In this document: positions 22,140 through 32,515 of the stretch, piece by piece
Position numbering within the stretch: position 1 is the first letter of the stretch
Layout: each line of letters starts with the position of its first letter
NCBI GenBank assembly: GCA_024362935.1
Contig: JANCRA010000018.1
Span: forward strand, 1,116,001-1,180,000
Direction: 5' to 3'
Length of the DNA stretch: 64,000 nt
Origin: Setophaga petechia
Taxonomy: Eukaryota; Chordata; Aves; Passeriformes; Parulidae
Translations under genes and position numbers: made by a program
Notes under the pieces: model-generated
Database searches by the model: none
What the model was told of the DNA's origin: nothing
Seen by the model: only the letters and a program-made list of their open reading frames with translations

Positions 22140-23961
22140 GTTTCCCCTTTCCAGCCCCAAAAATCCAGGTTTGACACGAATCCCCAAGGGTGCAGCTGGG
22201 AGTGCTTTGGTGGAAGATGTGGAATCCCTCAATTTTCAGCTTCCTCTCTTGTGTTGAAGGACACACAGACAATTTCCACTTATGAGCTCCAGAAATTTTC
22301 CTCCCAGAAAATGCTTCATTACCTTCCTAACTTCCTTTTTCCCAATTCAGAGTGTCTGGGGAGGTCACCAACTGCACTCTGGGTTGATGTCACTGGACAC
22401 AGCCAAACTACCAATATAACCATAAATAGGGACTGCACTCCCATGGATGAGCTGCTCTTTATTTCAATAAACACAATAATCACTGTGTGTGGCTGCTGTA
22501 TAGGGCATTGCCTGGGATAAGGAGCAGAGCTGCCTCATGTGGTCACTATTTTTCATGGACTGAGGTCTGCCTTTCTTACAAATACAGCCCTGAGTGGCTT
22601 CCAAAGCTGTCTGAGAAAGTCAAGAGATGTCAGCCCTCACACCTATCAACCAGTGAAAAAATTTTGCTATAAAAGAAAAGAGGTGGTGTCAGGGTCAAAA
22701 ATAAACTATTTTTCAATTTGGCTTTTATTTATTTCTATTTTTAGTAATCAAAATTTAAAAGTCACCATTCCATTCAAACCATTCTATTTCTTCACCTTGA
22801 TTTTTCCCCCTCTTCCATTTCTCCCCATGTAAAAACTATCCTGCTCCAAATTGGCAGCAAATAATATTCCCACCTCACACATAAACCTCCCACTACTATT
22901 CCAAATGTTTTAAATGAGATAAAACAGACCTTACTGTAAATTCCTTGGCCAGTCTGGACCTTCCATCTTCTGTGGAGAAGTTCTCCATCTTCTGCAGTGA
23001 CCACCAAGCAATCTTCCTCCCCTGGGCAGACAGATATTTCAGGCTTTGGCACCCTGCTCCTGCCTGACATTCTTTCCTCTTCCCTTTTTTTTGTACCAAA
23101 AGCCAGGACAGAATTCATTGTGGTACTGCAGGGGAAAAAAATATGGTAACAAGGGTGCAGGAAATCTGTTCAATAAATTGTCATGTTCCAGCAACACTTG
23201 TTTTCCTGAGGGCTTCTGGAATTGCCCATTCCACTGGCACTTTAAAGGCATGCTGCCCATCATAATATCCTTGTTATCATCCTCTGAGTGCTGCCTTTTC
23301 TTCATCTCAGTGGTTCTGCAGCAGGTAAGGGTTATAAATGTCCCCTGCACTGTGGATTTAGTTCTTCCCTCAAACACAGCATTAACTTACCAATATCAGT
23401 GAAATTTTCTTTCCCCCTTTTCTTCTGGGATTGCAACAACTGTGTCTGCACAATTCTACCCATAAACACAACTCTCTCAAGGGTAAATTCCAATTCTCAT
23501 GGATCCTGCCTCAGCCTTGGAACAGTCTGGGGGGTCCTGAAATCACCCTGCTGAAATCCAGGGGACAAAGTCACCATAACTTTTTGCTTTATTCTCACTA
23601 AATCAGCATTCCAGCAATCCACATGCCACCAAGTGTCCCCCACATGCCTCTGCACCTCTTTGAAAGCTTCTCAGCAGAAGACATGCATTGGTTTTTATAA
23701 ATATGCTAATATATCATCTGAGGAACCATACAGCCCTTTGCCAGAAGGGAAATAGAGACCTTGGAAAAGATTTGGGCATTTGTGTCCAAAAACAGAGACT
23801 ACATGGGCAAAAGAACCTTCTTTTCCAGAATTCAGTGACTGGGTGAACCAGCTGGGGGGTGCCTGTACTGAAAAATTTGCCCAGTAAACACTAAAATGTA
23901 AAAGAAACAAACAGAAAAAAGAAACCCTCTTGAAATAACCCTAAAATAAAGCCAGAGATGG
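22140..23961. other. Unique DNA, no gene recognised
   Basis: Frames of 110-134 codons exist (22116-22520 plus, 23039-23402 both strands) without recognisable domains. At 23290-23330 a strong acceptor-like tract (CCTTTTCTTCATCTCAG) is followed 14 nt later by a donor-like CAG|GTAAGG. No transcript can be supported from the sequence alone. Confidence 0.4.
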
Positions 23962-23998
23962 AAACTCATGGTTCTTATTTGATAAGAACCATGAGTTT
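23962..23998. repeat. Perfect inverted repeat, 17-bp arms, 3-nt loop
   Basis: AAACTCATGGTTCTTAT at 23962-23978 is followed by TTG and then by the exact reverse complement ATAAGAACCATGAGTTT at 23982-23998. The near-zero loop makes it an almost perfect palindrome. It lies in unique sequence and not in a recognised repeat. Confidence 0.97.
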
Positions 23999-24059
23999 GA
24001 GTCATTACCAAAGATAGAGTCCTCTACAACAATCTAATAAACCTAACATTATTCCTGCT

Positions 24060-24190
24060 ATTTAATAGCCTAACATCTTTTTGGGGAATATAAATTATTC
24101 AACGTTTAAGTGCCTTGTAATTTGATTTAGACGACGAACGGAAGAAAATACTTTAATTGTAAAATATATTTTGTATGCATGGCACAGAAA
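24060..24190. promoter_or_regulatory. Candidate conserved non-coding element
   Basis: An AT-rich stretch (TTAATAGCC, AATTATTCAACG, TTTGATTTAG) keeps four CpGs close together in GACGACGAACGG. CpGs are rare in the neighbourhood, and AT-rich DNA with preserved CpG and homeobox-like motifs is common in conserved elements. This is inference from composition only. Confidence 0.25.
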
Positions 24191-26392
24191 CACCAGCCAC
24201 CTCCCTGAAACAGGCTCTCAGGAGAGCTGCATGGCTCAGAAGTTTGCTAATGGGATGTGGCATCCTTCATCATTAAGATCATGAGTGGAATCCAGAACGT
24301 GCTGGAAACAACTGGAAATGGATTCTCAATATGGGCAGAAATTCAAACCCGAGGTAATTTGAGCTCCCTTCATCTTCCCCTCCCTCTTTTTGCCCAGGAA
24401 CATCTGGAACTGGTGAAAGTGGAAAATTTTCAGCCCTTCTTGGTGTTTTTTTGAGGTTGGCCATTCTCCTGGACTTGTTCCTCCATCCTTGGTCCCCTCT
24501 CACCGTTCCCAGCCCATGGTGGCTCTCCTGGGTCACTCCCTGGTGGATCTGACACAGAAACTGTGCCCAGTTCCTGGACATGCCACCAGTGCCCAGCACC
24601 TCTGAGCCTTCCTTTCACCTATCACATAAATTCTTAAAAATTTCTACAAAAACCCATACCCAGAAAAATAATTCTTGTTATTCTCCCTGCAAAATACCCA
24701 CCTGGCTGATAGAATTTCTGCTTAAAATACCTGAAAGCATTCTGAGATAATTTAGCTTAATTAAAGCCACAATCATTAAAAAGTGAGAGCCCCTTGCTGT
24801 TACGAAAGCTGAGAACAAGGAGCAGGCAGGCGAAATTAAAATATTAAACCACATTGTTGTTTGTTTCTTTGTTTTTTCCCAGAAGTGAATCTATTCAGTG
24901 TTCTGAATTATTGATTGAGTATTGACTGCTCAGCTGATAGCCAGGAGACTTCATGGCAACTCCTTATCCTCCCACCAGCCTCAAGTGTGCCACTTGGAGA
25001 AAATGACATTTTTTTGCCTGCTGTGTTTAATTCTTTTGAAGCAACAATTATCTGTAACTATCTGTGAAGTTTTCAGCACTATAAATCTTCAATCTCTGTT
25101 GGATTTTTTATGCCCTGCTGTAATAAAAATAATAGTGGCTGGTTTGACTTTGTTTGTTGGGATTTTTTACAGTGTCTGTAATTTCTACTTATCAGTTTTA
25201 CCTTTTCTGATTTCTCCATTCCTCTTCAATTTCCAGCCTGAAAATTTGCAAAAATCATCATAAAAGCAAATATCCATGTAAGAATATGTGGATAAATTAA
25301 TGTCCTTGAGACGAAAGCACACATAAAAAAGGGACAGAGGAAATAAGTTATTTTAGATAAATTGATAAACCATGGGAAAAAAGTTCCAGATCTCAGCCAC
25401 ACTGATATGAGTCAATTGACCTCAGAAAAGTTGTATTTTACCCCAAAAAGGTAAAATGTGTCTTTGTACCTGCTGATGGCACTGGCAGCTCCTACCACCC
25501 ACTAACTGATAGCGCACATCAATGGAAAAACCTCAAAACCTGAACATTCTAATTTAAACAAATGAAGGAATTTCACACTCGGGGAGCCTTTACAAAGACA
25601 ACTTTTAACATCCTTAAAAGTCCCCACCTTCCTTATTACCACGCTCTTTGGAAATGCAGAAACAAATGGCCGTGGAGGGGAAGACACACGGCTTGCCTGG
25701 GGCAAACTGGGATTAAATGATGAAAACCAAAGACTTTTACCTAAAGGATGACTCAAATAGATGAGAGGGAGCAGCTTGAAGCCGAGAATTTACAGAATTA
25801 GAAATATCACTGCTATAAAATATGCTGAGACAAGCTCAGCAGAGCTGCCCCGGTGTTTTCCATGGAGATCCACCCAGAGCTCTGGGAGGTTTGCAGCTTT
25901 TAATGATGATTTTGGTTGAGACCACCACGGGCTGGGCAGTGAGGCACCACCAGCAAGGAGACCTTTAAACAGCCAGCATCACTTCCAAAAGGCTGCTCCA
26001 GCAACCATGAGCTCCCTTGGTTTATAGACACAATCCATGTATTTGTTCCCTAGAAAAAAAATAGGAGTTTTATTTCACATGATGTGCTAAGGTTAAAAAA
26101 CAAAAGAGAAAAAAAGAGAATTTTCGCTGTTAACAACAAGGCTGACATTAAGTATATTTTTATAAAACTCCGCAGGTATCTAATAATAAATAGAGAAACC
26201 AGAGAGCAAGAGAAAATGAAGTGTATTTTCAGAGAAACACCGAGAGTGGCAAAAATATCATTAAAGCAATTTCATGTGAAAGTTCTATTCAATCTTTCTA
26301 ATGTAGCTCAAAAATAATTTTGTGATCTGAAGTACAAAAGTGTAGCTAAATTTACTGTCACAAATGCTTTGATGACAAGTGTGCTGAGAAGG
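24191..26392. other. Unique DNA, no gene recognised
   Basis: A hydrophobic 113-codon frame at 24922-25263 (plus) has no family resemblance. A lysine-rich 77-codon frame at 26084-26317 simply reflects A-rich DNA. No interspersed repeat was recognised. Confidence 0.45.
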
Positions 26393-26453
26393 TTTTTAAT
26401 GGGAAGAAAACACAAGCCCTTTTTTCTTAATTACTGCACCACAAAGCCACTCT
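26393..26453 (+). repeat. 61-bp exact direct repeat, copy 1
   Basis: From TTTTTAATGGGAAGAAAAC to AAAGCCACTCT this copy is identical, base for base, to 28095-28155. The flanks differ on both sides. It is not part of any repeat family I know. Confidence 0.97.
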
Positions 26454-28094
26454 GAAGCACATTTTGACACTTCAGATTTCCAGGGGGAGTGCTCACGTGA
26501 TAAATTATTACAATGGGCACAGCAGATCCTGTTTTCATATAAATAGCACACTCAGCATCAAACAAAACTAGGGCCAATATTTCTGCAGATGTCTAAGTCC
26601 ACATTTTTTTTACCATTTTTCTTTCTGCTACAATTTCAAAGAAAAATTAAACCACAGGGGCAGAACCTGTACAGCTTTACTACTATACTATTATCAGGAA
26701 ATTTACTGTAAATTGACAAATATAATTTCACTGACATTGGGGCCTTTTATCATCACTTTTTTGCAGCTTCAAAAGTGTCACTTCAAAGACAGAAAGAAAA
26801 TGACCTTTAGAGTTTGTGCACTGAAAACCTTTCAGTGGTGACTTCTTATATTGGGAAAGGTAAACAGATTAAGATTAAATTAAACAAGTGAACGGGGATT
26901 ATAATTTGAATTTAGAAAGATTAAGATATAAGGGATGTTTTTAATTCTTTGCAAACTGCTTGGAGAGAAAAAAAATTGAATTTTGCCACATGGACTGGAG
27001 GTAGGAAGGTGTTGACATTGGGTTTTAGGGGATGAGTGAGTGCTAGAAAACTTTGCAGTGCTTCAGAGCTGATTCCCTTGCACCTGCAGCCACAAAAGCC
27101 CTGCACGTTTGGTTTTCTGTGTTTAGTTAACTTGGCTGCAGCATTTGCCAGTGATTAATAACACCTTTGCACAGAAACAAATAAACACACAGGCAGCACT
27201 GAGCTGAGCACCGAGGGCCCTGAAATGCAATTAGCCACTCGCCTGCTTTTTACTGGCAAATATTAAACTACACAGCAAACAGAAATAAAGGACAAAACCC
27301 AACTGAGCAACGCCATTACTCAATAAAAATGATACATTTATAACCTCATTACTCACACTTTATGGTGGTGGTTGCTGGAACTCGGAGAAGGGGCTGTGCA
27401 AGGTCACACCAGCAGAGTTTGGAAGAGAAACCAGACATCTCATTCCCTGGCCCAGTGTTCTGCTTCCTCTTTTATATTGCTTTTTCTCTCTTTTTTTAAA
27501 TTTAAACATAGATAGATCACCATAGCAAACTTACAAAAAGGTCTGGTGTGACACACAGATAACTCTGGATTTAAGATAAGCTGCATCTCCCGAGCTTCTC
27601 TGGCAACAATGGAGTTTGCTGATTGCAATAAACTGTGTGGAGAGAGCATCAGTGTTACCAGAAATATATGGAATTCTTTATGGTAATGTTCAGGTCTCTG
27701 TGAACTCGGGGATGAAATTTCTATTGTGAATAAATTGTACACACAGTATTGGATTTGAACTTTTGCAGCTTAGAAATTGTCTCACCCAAGAGTGAACTGC
27801 TGCCAACCCAAACCCTTCCATTCTCCCCAGTGCAGCCTGGATCCAGTGCTGAGGGAGGGGCAATGGAAAAGGCACAACAACCTCTCTTTGCTGCCTGGTC
27901 TTCATGAGAACTCATTTGTTAATCATTCTTTTCCTGTTTGCTTCTGGAACATCGAGCAATGCCTCTGGAGAAAGAAAGGTAAGGGGAGAATGGGGGTTTA
28001 CCTTAAGAAATCACAAAAAAAAATTTTTTTTCTATAGAAAAAAGAGTTTAGTTGGTTTTTTCCCCTCCCTCCAGAACTTCCTCATAATTCCTAT
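26454..28094. other. Unique DNA between the two 61-bp copies
   Basis: No gene was recognised. At 27385-27425, GTGCAAGGTCACACCAGCAG is faintly MIR-like. Frames of 71-100 codons around 27440-28040 overlap and look like chance. Confidence 0.4.
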
Positions 28095-28155
28095 TTTTTA
28101 ATGGGAAGAAAACACAAGCCCTTTTTTCTTAATTACTGCACCACAAAGCCACTCT
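28095..28155 (+). repeat. 61-bp exact direct repeat, copy 2
   Basis: Identical to 26393-26453, in the same orientation, 1,702 bp further on. The lack of any mismatch means a recent duplication, recent conversion or an assembly artefact. Confidence 0.97.
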
Positions 28156-29798
28156 TATTTCCTGCAAATAAGACTGAGATTGCACCAATTTGTTTGACCA
28201 AAGCTGTGATGTCTGTGATTTCCCCTCCCAAACTCTGGGATTTCTGTGGTGCAAAACCTCCAAGGCTGTGCCTGTTCACCTTCCCAGTGTTTCACAAATG
28301 CCTGAGCACACTTCCAACCAAACCAGGCTCCCCACGAGCCATGCCTGGGTTTGAGCAGGTTTGGGCTCTGCTCCAGAGCCGTGCTCATCTCCCACAGGCT
28401 CGTGACTGATCCGAGTGAGAGGAGGAAGGAAAATCTTAATCCAGCTGTGAGAGAAACTTGGCAAATAAAATGACTAAAAGCTGTCTAAGAGACAATGAAC
28501 TCTGCTCAGAATGTTTTTGGGTCTTCTCCCAGCATAAAGCAGCTAGAACTGACTCCAGTGGAGTTTGTGGCATCTCAGCAGATTTCTTTGTTGTCAGAAA
28601 TCTGTCAGAACACATCTTTAGTTCTTCTTAGCTCAGTATTGCATTGAAAATAAAATATAGATTTGGCCTATTTAGTGAGGCCAATTCTTATTCTTAGAAC
28701 TGTGAAATAATAATCCTCATGCAGGACTTTTAATGAGAACAAGACCAAAGTTCAGGTAAATGAAAATATCAGAGGAAGAAATGCTGAAGTTTGTATCTCA
28801 TCTCACAACTCAGAAAATCCATAAATTATAACTGTAAATAAAATTGGCATCACCTCCTTTGACAGCTGAAAATCATCATGATGAACCAAAGTCCATGATT
28901 TGGAACCATTAGGAGATGATTATTAGGAAAAATGCCCAAGAACACATTCACTGGGGCTGTAGGAAGTACCATCCAGTCCACCAACACTGACAAATGATGC
29001 AATTTGTGACACTGACAAATTAAAGAATGTCTGTGGAATCAATAATCCTTTAATTACCTTCTCAGAACTCCCTTGTTTTTATATTTTTGTCTGGGGATAA
29101 CATGACTAGGAGGGAAGGCAGCTTGGGAGGAATTTGGAGGTAATTAAACACCAAACTGATTCCTACATCCTGCAGGCTGATGGAGTCCAGGGTGGGTTTG
29201 GGACTCTGAGCTGCCAAAGGACACCACAAACCTTGGGTCTCTTTCAGAATAAACCCAATGTCTAATCCTGCTGCCCTCAGCCACCTCTGGCAGTGTCTCA
29301 TCCCACAAATACATCAACCCAAGGCCAAGTGCTTAGTTGCAGAGTAAGGTCCTTTACAAAGTGCCACAGAATGGAACTTTTTTCTCAGGCTGCATCCCCA
29401 TCATCTCTTTGTCCTTGCAACACCTGAGGCTGCTCAGTGAGTGGAAGCACCACAAGCAGAGGAGGGAATGTCAGCTGTCACTGCCAATATCTTGGATTTG
29501 TTTCTTTGCTCGCGTGTTCTGGGAATAGAGAATTATATTTCAGTTTTATTGGCAGCTGGTTTATTTTGTATTTACAATGACCTAGATTGCCAGTTTACAA
29601 TCTGCCTGCAAAGCACTTGAAGCTCTGCTCTCTCCCAGAAGAAGACTTTGGGAATCAGCTGGCAGGGACAAATTGTACAGCACCACCAGTACTTGCCTCT
29701 TCTGATGCTTCAGTTTCCTGCAGAACCAGGGAAAAGAATGTTGATGTAATGTCCCTAAATTTAGGATTCACAACAACAATAAAATATTATAAATAAAT
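28156..29798. other. Unique DNA, no gene recognised
   Basis: Short chance frames only. The stretch at 29510-29610 is AT-rich and non-repetitive and might be conserved. Confidence 0.4.
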
Positions 29799-29940
29799 CA
29801 TAGAGTAACAGAATGGTTTGGGTTGGAAGGGACTTTAAAGCTCATCCAGTGCCACCCCTGCCATGGGCATGGACACCTTCCACTGCCCCAGGATGCTCCA
29901 AGCCCCATCCAGCCTGCCTTGGGCACTGCCAGGGATGGGA
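29799..29940 (-). mobile_element. CR1 LINE 3' end fragment
   Basis: The plus strand begins TCATAGAGTAACAGAATGGT, the reverse complement of CR1 terminal 8-bp repeats, and continues TTGGGTTGGAAGGGACTTTA, then TGCCATGGGCATGGACACCT, and ends at GCACTGCCAGGGATGGG. It is well conserved and 5'-truncated. Confidence 0.94.
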
Positions 29941-32263
29941 TAAATTGATAAAGATGAGCAAATAATTCTGATATGGGCATATTGAGCTGTCACTTGTATT
30001 GAGAAACATTTAACAGCAATCTATCTGCTTTTCTTCTCAGATTTTGCAAGCACTGGCATAGCTGCAAAGCCCAAGACTTGTTTATATTTTAAATATGTTA
30101 GAAATGGGCCTCAAGTTCGAAAAAAAAAATCAATAAGATTCTATTAAACATTGAACTTCCCAGCTTTTTTTATTTTTCCTCCACTTTTTTTGTGCTGATG
30201 TCTTTCAAATGTGAAAGACAATTTGGGTGGATTCACTGCTTGCCTCAGAACAGTTGTGGGGTTTTTAAATAACACTCCACTACCCAAATCTTTCTCTCTC
30301 CAGTGCTCACTGAGAAAAGAAATTGAACAAAACTATTCTGTAACATGCCAGACTACAGAATATCATTGCCCCATCCCTGGCTCCAAACCAGGAATTCATA
30401 ATAACACCTTACATAAGCATTATTTTCATTAACAGATTGATAAAGACAATGTCAAGCCCAAGAACAACCCTGACAATAAAATTGCAGCATCATCCTATTA
30501 TTAGCACCACAATCACTCAAATGCTGAAAGATTTTTAAAGGAATTTTGGGATCAGGATTGTGTCAGCAATATACTAATGATGGCAATTCATGGTCACTTC
30601 AATCACACGTTTAGGGTTTGTTGTTCAAGGTAAAGGATTTGCTCTTGTTCTTTCATCCTTGTCTCTTCTACTGCCACCCACTGCACCATCAACATTATTA
30701 AAAAAAGTTTCCCTTCATGCTCCCTCTCAAGAAAAGGTTTTTGTTTTCCTGTTGTCCAAGTCCCCCTGCAGGAAGGAAATTCAGATTTATATAAAAGTGA
30801 GAATGCACTGTGGACACATTATAAAGAGTATTTTAAGGGCAATTTAAACCCTGCTAAAACAACATTGTCTTATTTGGTATGGTCATTGAAGGAGAAATAA
30901 AACATTTCCTCCTTATAAAAATGATGGATATACTAAAATTTTGCATTTCTGCAATCCCAGTGATGTTTTGTCTTTGGTGTGAAAGAAGAATTCTCTGAAG
31001 GACAAGATAAAATGAAGATGTGACATCTTTATGAGGAACAAGGAACAACATGGGCTGTCCCCCTTCTCCCCATGAAACCCCACCCATGAATTGTGTTTGG
31101 GGTGAAGTCCTCATCTCCTCTGTCCACTGAATTAACAAAATACTCAATTTTCCCAGTGCAGGTGCCTTGTTTGTTTAACTGATGAGCTTCTCTAAGAGGT
31201 AAATGTGGACAGCCTTGGCAGAGGTTCCCAGCTGAGGAGACCCAGCCCCTGCTGGGGAGATTCCCCTGCAGTCAGCAAGTCCAGCCCAGGAGCAGACGGA
31301 GCCTCTGTGGGACCAGGCTGCTGCTCAGATCAGACATTGCCTCAGTGCCAGGAAAAACCAAAAAAATGCATCAAAAAGCACCACCAGAACTCTGATCAAC
31401 ATCTTCCTCCTGGATAAAGAGGAGCACTGATAAAAAATGTGCTGCTTGTGGAAATGGGTAATGCAAATGGAACCGCGGCTCATTTTAAAATTCAAATTAC
31501 TAACAAATTACACAGCTTACTAACAACCTGCACTCGGAGTACAGCTACTCACAAGGGCATTCACCAGCCCCAGATGTGCTGTTTGGGGACCTGGTGGGAA
31601 CAAACACGTGTCAGAACACAAAGGAAAACCCTGTAGGACAAAACCTGTGCTCACAGTAAAAACAGGAGGTAACACCTCCCCTGGATTTTTTAGTAATTCA
31701 TCACACCTCTTGCAGTGTCACAGCAGTTTTGCAGCTTGCAAAAATTATTAAGGCTAAAATTAATCACAATTACATTTTTTTAAAAAATTATGAGAAGGTA
31801 GAGAATGCAAAATAAACACTAAATGAAAATAATCTGACCTAGCTCTTCTCATTGTCCAGTCTGTAGCCTGAACATGCCACTGTTGGCAGGTGAGGAGAAG
31901 AAACCTTATTATTCCTGGAAAAAAATATAAATATAATCCAGAAGAGATGCATAGAAGAAGAGAACCAATCAAAAGGGGTTTTTTTCCCCCCTTCTTTACA
32001 TTTGGGCACTGAGATTTATTCCTTTACCATGACATAATTCCCACTCCTCAGGACTTGGTTTCCCAAGTATCTGTAGGCCCAATCTGCTGCAGTTGGAATT
32101 CACTTTTCCTGCCAGGCTGACCAAATGTTCAGCAAACTAAACCTGGGGCATTTCTATTTGCATCACATAAATCTGTCTGGTTTGATTCACAAGGGTTGTA
32201 AAATCCAGGTTTACCTGGCTCCCACTGAACTGAGCATTTCATTTTTTTTTTTTCCCAGCTAAC
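29941..32263. other. Unique DNA, no gene recognised
   Basis: A short perfect hairpin, TGTCTTTCA-AATG-TGAAAGACA, lies at 30199-30220. Frames of 70-97 codons are unremarkable. No interspersed repeat was recognised. Confidence 0.45.
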
Positions 32264-32515
32264 AAGCAAGAGGACAAGGGGAAACAGCCACAGGCTGTGC
32301 CAGGGGATGCTCAGGTTGGACATAAGGAAAAATTTCCTCATGAAAAAGTGAGGAAAGCATTGGAAGGAGATGCCCTGGGAGGTTTGGAGGTGTCCAAGGA
32401 AGGCCTGGACCTGGCACTCAGTGCTCTGTGCTGGGTGACAAGGTGGGGGTCAGGCACAGGTTGGAATCAATGTTCTTGGAGGGCCTTTCCAACATCAGTG
32501 ATGCTGTGATTCCAT
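32264..32515 (+). mobile_element. CR1 LINE 3' fragment
   Basis: AGAGGACAAGGGGAAACAGC, then GCTCAGGTTGGACATAAGGA, then GGAGGTGTCCAAGGAAGGCC and GAGGGCCTTTCCAACATCAG follow the order of a CR1 subfamily whose 3' part carries GACTCGATGATCTTAGAGG-like sequence. It ends CTGTGATTCCAT, so the 3' terminus is partly kept. It lies just after a T-rich tract. Confidence 0.88.

Noticed and set aside
24922..25263. Hydrophobic 113-codon frame that could be a membrane protein
   Set aside because: T-rich DNA gives hydrophobic residues by chance; no family resemblance and no splice context.
27385..27425. MIR-like GTGCAAGGTCACACC
   Set aside because: Too short to separate from chance.
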